Positions 1 through 7,611 of a stretch of 49,646 bases of DNA are shown here, piece after piece. The notes beneath the pieces are model-generated. The model saw only the letters and a program-made list of their open reading frames with translations. It ran no database searches and was not told where the DNA came from. Source of the stretch: Lachnospiraceae bacterium (GTDB lineage Bacteria > Bacillota > Clostridia > Lachnospirales > Lachnospiraceae); the NCBI GenBank assembly GCA_017544835.1, contig JAFYDI010000021.1:1-49646 (forward strand), read 5' to 3'. A program made the position numbers and the translations under genes. The stretch's first letter is position 1; every line of letters begins with the position of its first letter.

Positions 1-221
1 ACGCCGTCTACAAGAGCGAATAATGTATCATCGCCGCCACGACCTACGTTAACACCGGGATGAATCTTGGTGCCACGCTGTCTGTATAAAATGTTGCCGG
101 CCTTAACAAACTGTCCGTCTGCTCTCTTCGCACCTAATCTCTTGGATTCGGAATCTCTACCGTTCTTGGTAGAACCTACACCTTTTTTATGAGCGAAAAA
201 TTGAAGGTTTAATTTCATCAT
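1..221 (-). CDS. rpmA: 50S ribosomal protein L27 (3' end cut off by the window)
   Basis: The N-terminal 73 residues of L27, a late-assembling large-subunit protein whose N-terminus reaches toward the peptidyl transferase centre. The protein begins [14 protein letters not shown] and continues with the family-typical [15 protein letters not shown] and [13 protein letters not shown] segments. The LNLQFF stretch before AHKK is the Firmicutes N-terminal extension, known to be removed by the cysteine protease Prp, whose gene lies just upstream at 235-558. The start is the first of two tandem ATGs (221-219), preceded by AGGAGG with a 9-base spacer; the second ATG at 218 is also possible. It is the third gene of the rplU-prp-rpmA operon. 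The remaining C-terminus lies outside the window. Confidence 0.97.
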   Translation of the reverse strand, partial: MMKLNLQFFAHKKGVGSTKNGRDSESKRLGAKRADGQFVKAGNILYRQRGTKIHPGVNVGRGGDDTLFALVDG

Positions 222-234
222 GGTAAAACACCTC

Positions 235-558
235 CTATTTGTCATAAGTCAAATCAAAAAACTTCGGATACTCTTCCCGGATATTATTCAAGCCTAAGCT
301 CAAAGAATCGAATAAAAGCTGTACATCAGCCTTATCGTACTCTTTTATTGTGACTTTTAAGTAACCTTTGGATTCATCCTCAACGACCTCCGGAAAAGAA
401 TCGGTAAGGAGCTCGACAGAATTAACAAAGTTGATGGTCAGAATCGAAATGGCCGCACAAACGATATCCTCGCCCGCTTCGGCATATCCGGCATGACCTT
501 TACATTCAAAACCTGTAAGCTTATCGTTACTGTCACAATAGAATTTCAAATGTGTCAT
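235..558 (-). CDS. prp: Ribosomal-processing cysteine protease Prp (YsxB family)
   Basis: A 107-residue cysteine protease that trims the N-terminal extension of L27 in Firmicutes. The active-site pair is visible: His22 in GHAGYA and Cys34 in EDIVCAAIS, with the family's usual spacing. Length is normal for the family. The gene sits between rplU and rpmA, the classic position, 13 bases before the L27 start and 15 bases after L21, so protease and substrate are made from one transcript. The family role in maturation of L27 is established; that this copy is active is inferred from the intact motifs and from the matching LNLQFF-A site on the neighbouring L27. Confidence 0.96.
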   Translation of the reverse strand: MTHLKFYCDSNDKLTGFECKGHAGYAEAGEDIVCAAISILTINFVNSVELLTDSFPEVVEDESKGYLKVTIKEYDKADVQLLFDSLSLGLNNIREEYPKFFDLTYDK

Positions 559-573
559 AAATATTACACCGTA

Positions 574-879
574 TTACGCGTTAATCTTGTCAATCTTAAC
601 CTGAGTGTATGCTTGTCTATGACCGTTCTTCTTATGATATCCGCTCTTTCTCTTGTACTTGTAAACAATAACCTTCTTAGCACGGCCCTGATCCATAACG
701 GTAGCTGAAACGGTAGCTTCGGAAACGTCCTTACCAACCTTAAGCTTATCAGCGCTTACTGCGATTACGTTGTCAAAAGTAACGGAAGCTCCTGCTTCTG
801 CGTCAAGCTTCTCAACACGGATAACATCGCCTTCGGAAACCTTGTACTGTTTTCCGCCGGTAGCAATAATAGCGTACAT
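574..879 (-). CDS. rplU: 50S ribosomal protein L21
   Basis: L21, 101 residues, a primary binder of 23S rRNA in the large subunit. The opening [18 protein letters not shown] and the basic segment [16 protein letters not shown] are diagnostic. The start is set by AGGAGG seven bases upstream. It is the first gene of the rplU-prp-rpmA operon and follows a strong promoter and a structured leader of about 95 bases (880-974), which suggests autogenous control at the RNA level as known for L21 leaders in Firmicutes. Nothing unusual in the protein itself. Confidence 0.98.
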   Translation of the reverse strand: MYAIIATGGKQYKVSEGDVIRVEKLDAEAGASVTFDNVIAVSADKLKVGKDVSEATVSATVMDQGRAKKVIVYKYKRKSGYHKKNGHRQAYTQVKIDKINA

Positions 880-974
880 AGTCTGTACCTCCTATCTCTA
901 AACCAATAATGGTTTTACTCGCCAGCTTCGGTGATGCTCAAATGGGCATACTTATACCTCACTGTGCGGCATAC
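880..974 (-). promoter_or_regulatory. Putative L21 (rplU) leader RNA
   Basis: The untranslated region between the predicted transcription start and rplU. On the transcript it contains a small stem ATGC/GCAT (949-946 with 937-934) and then a perfect 6-bp stem AAACCA-loop-TGGTTT (900-915) directly before the ribosome-binding site. Firmicutes rplU operons commonly carry a conserved L21 leader in this place; position, length and local structure fit, but I matched it by position and not by a covariance model. Confidence 0.55.
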
Positions 975-980
975 TCGAAT

Positions 981-1009
981 ATAATAACAGTTGATAATGT
1001 GTTTGTCAA
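981..1009 (-). promoter_or_regulatory. Sigma-A promoter of rplU-prp-rpmA
   Basis: On the minus strand a consensus -35 TTGACA (1009-1004), a 17-base spacer and -10 TATTAT (986-981). It lies directly after the stop codon of the upstream lipoprotein gene. One of the best-matching promoters in the window, fitting a highly expressed ribosomal protein operon. Confidence 0.85.
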
Positions 1010-1027
1010 ATGTTTTTTAAAAGAAAG

Positions 1028-3406
1028 TTATTTACGCTCTTCAAGGTACAATTTTACTCTGCTTTGTATGATTCGCGCAACCTCTTCCGCAGATTTGGCG
1101 CCTTCAAAGTATGCTGAGCCTTCTTCCATAATAATGTCACGTATTTCGTATTCGACGGATGCCGGAACTCCGTTATCCATAAGGTCTATAAATTCGTTCA
1201 CAAAAGAAGAATTATCTTCTTTGGCCGAAAGAGGAATAATGTTGTGGCCGCCAATCAGAATAATGGGCTCCTCTGTTATATCCGTGTGCTCGTACACATG
1301 ATTAACCAATACATCTCTTCTTACATGACTTGTGCTGTACTTAATCTGGCATTCTTCCGAAAGCGAAAGATTTATGAATGCCCTAATCAATTCGTCCTTA
1401 TCGGAGAACGCACTGGCGGAAATACTGTTATAGCTTGTAAGGAAGTCAGTGCTCTTACTAAGCGGCATCCCAAGTATATCACATGATTTATAAATTGCAC
1501 TCATGTCATAGGAAAAAGAAACAAATCCGCCCTCAATAATTGTCAGCATAGCCTTACCGTCATTGAGTAACTTAAAGGCTTCTTCTTCGGACAAAGAAGG
1601 GGCCGTGGGAGCTTCGCCCGCATCTTTAATAAACTTAAGGAATTCAACGAACTCAGAAGAATCATAATTACAGGTCATTGTATCCAAATCCAGGAATGGC
1701 GTATATTCGGAACCCATAGTACCTAAAATCAGCAAAAGCTCATCTGAAGTCATGGAATAATCGGGAACCGCCATTAGCCTGATTGAAGGGTCTTGAGATT
1801 TTAATCTTTTATATTCCGACATTAACGTATCTATATTCCACTCGGATTTGTCGGATAGACCTTTGATTCCCGCAATGGTATAAACGTTTACTTCATAAGG
1901 TATTCCGTACAGGGAATCATCTATTGTTCCGCTCTTTAAGACACCGTTAAAGAGATTATCTTCTACCTCTTTGTCAAGAATTCCGTCAAGGTTTTTAAGC
2001 AAATTTACATGCTGTAATGTTGAGAGCATATTTCGGCCGGTGATAATAAGATCGGGGCCGTTCCCTTCTTTTATCTCCTGCGCAAGCATGTTGGCGGAAT
2101 TATCGGTTTCCTCGATTGTTTTCACAATAACATTGACAGAGGGGTACATTCTTGCAAAGTCTGAAGCACAATCGTCTATATACTCGTCAAAAGTATATTT
2201 ATAGATTACAAAATCAGTTTTATCGGGCTTTTCTTTGGCGGAAAGCGTGTATTCGAACAATTTGGATTCGTAGGAATCGTAGAACATAATTATAAGATTG
2301 CCGGAATCATCGGTGTGAATGTTCTTGCATACGCAGTAATCAAGTCCGTTAAATACGTATATTTTCTGGCATACTCCGCTTGAAACATCCCAGCAATAAA
2401 GGGAATTGCCCGAAATGTAATAAATAAGCCCGTTTTCGGCAAGATAACGGCAATCTGCGGCATCGAGTCTTCCGGAAGTTATCTTTTTGATTTCGTCGGA
2501 AGCAAGGAAAATCGTTAAATTAGAGTTTGGGTCTGAATATTCAAATACCGGGGTTCCCACAGCTGTTTTGCCTGTTAAGCGAATAAATGAATCAAGGCAA
2601 TCTTCTATTGCGTTAACATCAACGGAACCGTTGGCGGGATTTATATATGTAAATTCGTTGGAAAAGTTATTCCAAAGAACAAAGCTTTCTTTGTCAGTAA
2701 GGGCGGCATTGTAAGCCTGAATAAAATCATGCTCTTCTTCGTGGTCATGGTCGTGATCGTGTGCTTCGGCTTCGATTCCGTGAATGTCCATGTAATCATC
2801 AAAAGAAAGAATATCCTTGATAATACCGTCGCAACCCATAACAATGCTTAAGAAACCACAAAGGTCAAAATGCTCGTCATAATCATTGAAAAACAAGTAT
2901 ATATCATCACCGCTCATATCGATTGAGGCGATGATGGTATTGCCTTTTGTAACAGTTTCGGAAAGAGATGCGAGCCTGGCTTCTTTGTCGGAACTTAATG
3001 AATTCCCGGCGTTAAATAAATCCGGGATTTCAAGCGTATCATCACCTGACAAAATCGATAAAGACAAACGATAGTTAAGCTCGGATTCTTTGTTGACGAA
3101 GTATGATTCGTTTAGAATTGCATAATTGTCCTTCGATAAAGCTATGAAGAAATTGCTGTTTTCGGAATCAAGCTGCTTGGCAAAAGAATGGCAGTTTTTG
3201 TATTCGATGATATTAAAGCCCGAATCGGTTTCGTTGATTACACTGTAATTTTTCGTATATTCTGTGGTGTAGTCAAAGACAGTACTTCTGTCATATGATA
3301 TCGGACTTACGTCGGTGCTTACATTAGATACCTTGGGGGTACATGAGCATATAAAAAGTGAGACAAAAAGAATTGTTATTATCGATTTAATCTTTCCGAT
3401 TTTCAT
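1028..3406 (-). CDS. Large lipoprotein with C-terminal extracellular solute-binding (family 1-like) domain
   Basis: A 792-residue exported lipoprotein. The N-terminus is a basic region, a hydrophobic stretch and a lipobox ending FICSC, so Cys22 is the likely lipidated residue. Residues about 50-390 are beta-rich with repeated blade-like segments and look like a propeller or similar sensor fold; this is inference. Residues about 395-790 resemble ABC sugar-type solute-binding proteins (segment GPDLIITGRNML, then LYGIPYEVN and EGGFVSFSYDM). Residues 216-227 are an unusual alternating His/Asp stretch. No ABC permease or ATPase lies nearby, so a transport role is not supported by context; sensing or surface binding is equally possible. 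It sits as an insertion between the RNase G block and rplU, genes that often lie together. Confidence 0.75.
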   Translation of the reverse strand: MKIGKIKSIITILFVSLFICSCTPKVSNVSTDVSPISYDRSTVFDYTTEYTKNYSVINETDSGFNIIEYKNCHSFAKQLDSENSNFFIALSKDNYAILNESYFVNKESELNYRLSLSILSGDDTLEIPDLFNAGNSLSSDKEARLASLSETVTKGNTIIASIDMSGDDIYLFFNDYDEHFDLCGFLSIVMGCDGIIKDILSFDDYMDIHGIEAEAHDHDHDHEEEHDFIQAYNAALTDKESFVLWNNFSNEFTYINPANGSVDVNAIEDCLDSFIRLTGKTAVGTPVFEYSDPNSNLTIFLASDEIKKITSGRLDAADCRYLAENGLIYYISGNSLYCWDVSSGVCQKIYVFNGLDYCVCKNIHTDDSGNLIIMFYDSYESKLFEYTLSAKEKPDKTDFVIYKYTFDEYIDDCASDFARMYPSVNVIVKTIEETDNSANMLAQEIKEGNGPDLIITGRNMLSTLQHVNLLKNLDGILDKEVEDNLFNGVLKSGTIDDSLYGIPYEVNVYTIAGIKGLSDKSEWNIDTLMSEYKRLKSQDPSIRLMAVPDYSMTSDELLLILGTMGSEYTPFLDLDTMTCNYDSSEFVEFLKFIKDAGEAPTAPSLSEEEAFKLLNDGKAMLTIIEGGFVSFSYDMSAIYKSCDILGMPLSKSTDFLTSYNSISASAFSDKDELIRAFINLSLSEECQIKYSTSHVRRDVLVNHVYEHTDITEEPIILIGGHNIIPLSAKEDNSSFVNEFIDLMDNGVPASVEYEIRDIIMEEGSAYFEGAKSAEEVARIIQSRVKLYLEERK

Positions 3407-3429
3407 ACTTCATCCTTCCTTGAGTATAA

Positions 3430-3466
3430 TTTCACGGCAAAATAGGTACACTACTTTGCCGTGAAA
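3430..3466 (-). terminator. Perfect 12-bp inverted repeat between two exported-protein genes
   Basis: TTTCACGGCAAA (3430-3441) pairs perfectly with TTTGCCGTGAAA (3455-3466), with a 13-base loop. It lies 9 bases after the stop of the Cys-rich protein gene and before the lipoprotein gene. On the minus strand only a short T/A stretch follows, so it is a weak intrinsic terminator or an mRNA-stabilising hairpin. The symmetry would also allow it to act in both directions. Confidence 0.55.
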
Positions 3467-3474
3467 CATGTGGT

Positions 3475-3798
3475 TTATCGCTTACATAAACCTGTTCTGT
3501 CGAAACAGTGATCGTCTGAGTGCATTTCGCTACAAGTCTTAAAGACTTCTCCGAGCTTGGAGCCGCAGCCTGCGCACAACTTGGAATGGTTACCGGATTT
3601 AACGGTTATAGTACATTTTGCGCTGTAGCCGTTGGGATACTTAACAGTATGGCTGCCGTATTCGGGACGGGCGCCGGTGCATGAATATGTAACTGTTGTG
3701 GCATAACAATTAGCCTTTTTGCTGCATGCCATAGCAGAACCGGAAAACATACCAAGCATCAATACCATAACAACAAGTAATGATAATGCATTCTTCAT
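3475..3798 (-). CDS. Small secreted cysteine-rich protein, function unknown
   Basis: A 107-residue protein starting at the ATG preceded by AAAGGAGG with a 6-base spacer; an upstream in-frame start at 3849 has no such site and would put residues before the signal peptide. Residues 1-24 form a signal peptide (MKNALSLLVVMVLMLG core, ending SAMA before Cys25). The mature part has nine cysteines, including a CAGC pair, and several His, Asp and Lys residues near the C-terminus (SEMHSDDHCFDR). This suggests disulfides or metal binding outside the cell. I do not recognise the family. It is followed by a hairpin and the large lipoprotein, so the two may share a surface role; that link is only by position. 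Confidence 0.7.
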   Translation of the reverse strand: MKNALSLLVVMVLMLGMFSGSAMACSKKANCYATTVTYSCTGARPEYGSHTVKYPNGYSAKCTITVKSGNHSKLCAGCGSKLGEVFKTCSEMHSDDHCFDRTGLCKR

Positions 3799-3886
3799 AA
3801 AAACACCTCCTTTCGCAAATTGTTGGGTTGTTTTAACTATAATTTGCAAAAAGAGACTAATCTATTCATATATTGCGATATAATCA

Positions 3887-5047
3887 TTACATATTGCTAT
3901 ATCTCACAATATCATATATTGAACTATGCCGTTTCTCCCTGGTTATCTCAGCAAGTCCCAAGGAAGTGAAATCTATTAGTGATGTTTTGAGCGAATCTTT
4001 CGATAATTCATGACGAATGACAGAGGAAAGCTCTTCGTAATCTTTATCATTATTTTGATTAATAAAATCGACTATTATTATTCCCGAAAGATTTCTGAGC
4101 CTTAATTGCCTTGCAACTTCGCGGGCAGCTTCGATATTGATTTTGGCAATTGCCTCTTCTTTGGACAGTTTCTTATCAAAACGGCCTGAATTAACGTCTA
4201 TTACTGTAAGCGCTTCAGTAGGCTCAATAATTAAATATCCGCCGTATTTAATGTCTATTTTCCTGTCTGTTGCAAGAGCATAAGCCTTGTCAAAAGAATA
4301 AAGCGCTTTAAGAGGCATTTGCTCATCTGTATAAAGACGTAAATTGTTAAGGTCTCCAAAGGATTCATAAAAGCTTTCGCAATCGGTTATTGCTTCATCG
4401 TATGAGGAAGTCTTAATACCCAAAACCCTTTGTTTGAATGCGGAGTCAGCCTTAAAAAGTGTTGTAAAAAGACTACGGAATTTCATTACCTTACATACTT
4501 GTGAAAGTATTGAGCAATTACTTACCACTTCCTGCTCAAGAGCGCCTAAATCTGCTTCGTATGCATTGGTGCGGGCGATAAAGCCGTATTCAAAAGATTT
4601 ATCCTTGAAATATTCCTCAAGGGACTTCTTGTATTCTTTGCGAAGCTTGGAAGAAATGTGCATGCGGGAATCGTCCAGTGTAACGACACTGTATGCGCCT
4701 GTTACAGTGAGCTTCATGGACAATGACGCACCTTTGGTCTTTAAGGGCTCTTGCGTTACCATAACAGCCACGAGATCTCCCTGAATCAATCTTCCGTCAT
4801 ATTCTCTGTTTAACAGGCATTCGGGATATATTTCCTTAAAGGGAAGAAAACCCATAACACCTTCTTTAAATTCCACAAAGCAGGCTTTTAAATCGTTTTT
4901 GACCGTACTTACGCGTCCAACGTAAATGTCGCCGATGTTAAACTCGCTTTCTCCGGCAAGAATAAGCTCATCAATAGCGCCGTCTTTGAATAAAAAGGCG
5001 GCGTTAAAATCCTTATATTTGGTTAAGATAAGCTTATTATCATTCAT
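3887..5047 (-). CDS. rng: RNase E/G family endoribonuclease, short form
   Basis: A 386-residue member of the RNase E/G family, which cuts single-stranded RNA in rRNA maturation and mRNA decay. An S1-like domain occupies about residues 37-115 (FNIGDIYVGRV). The catalytic core has both metal-binding aspartates: Asp284 in VIDVNSGRF and Asp327 in IIIVDFIN, joined by the conserved IEAAREVARQLRLRNLSG. The protein ends at about the point where RNase G and E continue into the zinc-link CPxC and small domain, and neither is present. Its start overlaps the preceding gene by 8 bases, so translation is coupled. It closes a three-gene block with two radical-SAM-linked proteins, a common Firmicutes arrangement close to rplU. 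Confidence 0.9.
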   Translation of the reverse strand: MNDNKLILTKYKDFNAAFLFKDGAIDELILAGESEFNIGDIYVGRVSTVKNDLKACFVEFKEGVMGFLPFKEIYPECLLNREYDGRLIQGDLVAVMVTQEPLKTKGASLSMKLTVTGAYSVVTLDDSRMHISSKLRKEYKKSLEEYFKDKSFEYGFIARTNAYEADLGALEQEVVSNCSILSQVCKVMKFRSLFTTLFKADSAFKQRVLGIKTSSYDEAITDCESFYESFGDLNNLRLYTDEQMPLKALYSFDKAYALATDRKIDIKYGGYLIIEPTEALTVIDVNSGRFDKKLSKEEAIAKINIEAAREVARQLRLRNLSGIIIVDFINQNNDKDYEELSSVIRHELSKDSLKTSLIDFTSLGLAEITREKRHSSIYDIVRYSNM

Positions 5048-5723
5048 AATCTACCTTGTTAAGCGGTACAAGATTGCCTTCGGGATCACGCATATAAGTA
5101 TCTTTTCTCAAAATATGGAACGGATATGCTTCGGGAGCTTTTCCTTCAAGATTAAGCAGGGCCTGAACAAGATTAACCGGTTTAAGATTGCCTGCGCTTG
5201 AAGCATCAACCTTGACAAATAAAGTCGCAGAATCCTTTATGCAGATATCAAAAACGAATTCTTTGACATTAATAATGTGTTCGCCTGTCTTGGTAGTCTT
5301 AACAAATGTAACTGCATCTGCGGAATTGTACTTGTTAAGCAAATCTTCCGACAGTGGACTATCCTTGTAGAAATTTAGTTCGTAATCTGCCGCAGCCACA
5401 CTTGCCATGGCATTGGTAAACTTCTCAGGAAGCTTGACAACATCAAGAATTACCACACCCTCCGCCATCTGAGCATTAAGCTTGTCAACCATGAGGGAAA
5501 TATCTTCATTGTCGTCGACTTCCACATCAAAATACTCTCCGTCGCTTTCCACACCTACTCCGAGGGGCTGAGCAAAGGACATAATCATATGAGGTGAAAA
5601 GCCTTTGGAATAAAGAACTTCGATATCCGTTCTTCTGAAGGCCTTCTGAAAATATCTCATAAGGTCGAGATGACCTATGTATTTTAAAACACCGTGTTTG
5701 CTGAATTTAAATCTGACTTTCAT
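5040..5723 (-). CDS. Radical SAM-linked protein, TIGR03936/DUF2344 family
   Basis: A 227-residue protein that begins MKVRFKFSKHGVLKYIGHLD, followed by KAFRRTDIEVLYSKGFSPHM, the signature of the TIGR03936 family. Members occur next to, or fused to, the B12-binding radical SAM protein of TIGR03960, as here at 5727-7598. The biochemical role is not established; RNA modification or a partner role for the radical SAM enzyme is a reasonable guess. It is separated from the upstream gene by 3 bases and overlaps the RNase G gene by 8, so the three are one unit. Confidence 0.93.
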   Translation of the reverse strand: MKVRFKFSKHGVLKYIGHLDLMRYFQKAFRRTDIEVLYSKGFSPHMIMSFAQPLGVGVESDGEYFDVEVDDNEDISLMVDKLNAQMAEGVVILDVVKLPEKFTNAMASVAAADYELNFYKDSPLSEDLLNKYNSADAVTFVKTTKTGEHIINVKEFVFDICIKDSATLFVKVDASSAGNLKPVNLVQALLNLEGKAPEAYPFHILRKDTYMRDPEGNLVPLNKVDYE

Positions 5724-5726
5724 GTA

Positions 5727-7598
5727 TTACCTTCCGTTAATGCATATACCGCAATCAAATCTCGCCGAACCGCAACCTGAACACTTGGAACGACAGTTGT
5801 CGGTAACAATTCCTGCCTGAGCTTTCTTCCACTCTCTTAAAAGGTGAGCCTTGGTGACTCCGCAATCGATGAAATCCCAAGGGAATAACTCATCGTCTTT
5901 ACGTTCACGGTACATATAGAAATCAGGGTCAACATCGCATTCTTTAAAGCTTTCAAGCCATGCTTCGTGCTTGTAGAACTCCGACCATGCATCATAGATA
6001 CAGCCCTTCTTATAAGCGGACAAAATAACCTTCGATAACCTTCTGTCACCGCGGGCAAGTACGCCTTCAAGCATGCTGACATCAGCCTCGTGCCAGATAT
6101 ATCTGATAACTTTCTGGTTAAGCTGCTCATGAATGTAGTGTTTGGTAAGGCCTGCCTTCCTGATGAAATCATCTGGTGTATCCATTACAGCCCACTGGAA
6201 AGGCGTAAAGGGCTTCGGTATAAAGAAAGATGTGCTGGCAGTAATATTTACTCTGCCGTTAACACGCTTCTCCTTGGGGATAGCTTCATAGAAAGCTGCC
6301 GCAATTGAATTACAAAGCTTGGCAATGCCCTCAATGTCCTCGTCACGCTCGAAAGGAAGGCCAAGCATAAAATATAGCTTAACCTTGGTCCAACCGCCCT
6401 TAAAGGCAAGCACAGCGCCGTTAATGATGTCTTCTTCGGTAAGGCCCTTGTTAATAATGTCTCGCATACGCTGAGAGCCTGCTTCGGGAGCAAAAGTAAG
6501 ACTTGATTTCTTAACGTCCTGAACGCGCTCCATTACATCAACGGAAAACTGGTCTATACGAAGGCTCGGAAGCGCTATATTGACTTTCTTTTTCGTACAA
6601 TCATCAATGAGGAAACGAACAAGCTCCTCAATATGCGTATAGTCCGATGAGCTGAGCGAACTTAAGGAAATCTCTTCGTGACCCGTATTCTTAAGCATTT
6701 TCTCTGCTTTGTCTTTAAGAAACTCAACGCTTCTCTCTCTTACGGGCCTATAAATCTGACCGGCCTGGCAGAAACGACAGCCTCTTATGCAACCACGCAT
6801 TATTTCAAGAACGACACGGTCCTGAGTAACCTTCATAAAGGGCACGACAGGCTTCTCGGGATAATAAGTATCATCGAGGTCCGTAACGAGTTCTTTCAAT
6901 ATCTTGGTAGGGATATCATCATATACGGGCGTAAAAGCCTTAAGAGTAAAATCTTCATTATATTCAGGCTGATAGAACCTCGGTACATACATACCGGGAA
7001 TCTTGGCAGCTTTATGAAGAAACTCGTCTCTGGAATCGCCTGCGGCACGGGAAGCTTTGTACACATCAAGAAGCTCACGATACCTGGTCTCCCCTTCTCC
7101 GATATAGAAAAGGTCAAAAAAATCCGCTATAGGCTCGGGATTGTACGAACATGGACCACCACCTATGACAATAGGGTCGTCCCAAGTACGTTCTGTTGAA
7201 ATAAGAGGTATGCCCGATAAATCAAGCACCTGCAAGATATTGGTATAGCACATCTCATATTGAAGCGTGATACCAAGAAAATCCAGGTTCTTAACGGGCT
7301 CTTGTGATTCAATTGTAAAAAGAGGGATATTACGCTCCCTCATAATCTTATCAAGGTCCACCCAGGGTGAGTAAATACGCTCACACCAAGTGTCCTCAAA
7401 CTTATTAAACATATCATACAAAATCGCTATGCCAAGGTGTGACATGCCGATTTCGTAAACATCAGGAAAACACATTCCGAATCTGACCGAAATGTGTTCT
7501 TTGTCCTTGTAAACCGCATTAATTTCGTGACCGATGTAGCGTTCGGGCTTCTCGATACTCATTAATATATCTTCCGGTAACGCGGTGTATTGCATCAT
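5727..7598 (-). CDS. B12-binding-domain radical SAM protein, TIGR03960 family
   Basis: A 623-residue radical SAM protein. The [4Fe-4S] motif CxxxCxxC is at Cys270, Cys274 and Cys277 (RGCIRGCRFCQAG). The N-terminal 200 residues match the cobalamin-binding-like region of the family (FPDVYEIGMSHLG, VIGGGPCSYNPEP, FYIGEGE). The C-terminus is a second Cys cluster (CSGCG and CGIC) that may hold another cluster or a metal. Two ATGs lie in tandem at 7598 and 7595, after a modest AAGGGAAG site. It lies 13 bases after hisIE and 3 bases before its usual partner TIGR03936. The reaction is unknown; the family is often annotated only by its domains. Confidence 0.94.
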   Translation of the reverse strand: MMQYTALPEDILMSIEKPERYIGHEINAVYKDKEHISVRFGMCFPDVYEIGMSHLGIAILYDMFNKFEDTWCERIYSPWVDLDKIMRERNIPLFTIESQEPVKNLDFLGITLQYEMCYTNILQVLDLSGIPLISTERTWDDPIVIGGGPCSYNPEPIADFFDLFYIGEGETRYRELLDVYKASRAAGDSRDEFLHKAAKIPGMYVPRFYQPEYNEDFTLKAFTPVYDDIPTKILKELVTDLDDTYYPEKPVVPFMKVTQDRVVLEIMRGCIRGCRFCQAGQIYRPVRERSVEFLKDKAEKMLKNTGHEEISLSSLSSSDYTHIEELVRFLIDDCTKKKVNIALPSLRIDQFSVDVMERVQDVKKSSLTFAPEAGSQRMRDIINKGLTEEDIINGAVLAFKGGWTKVKLYFMLGLPFERDEDIEGIAKLCNSIAAAFYEAIPKEKRVNGRVNITASTSFFIPKPFTPFQWAVMDTPDDFIRKAGLTKHYIHEQLNQKVIRYIWHEADVSMLEGVLARGDRRLSKVILSAYKKGCIYDAWSEFYKHEAWLESFKECDVDPDFYMYRERKDDELFPWDFIDCGVTKAHLLREWKKAQAGIVTDNCRSKCSGCGSARFDCGICINGR

Positions 7599-7611
7599 AT
7601 TCTAACTTCCC

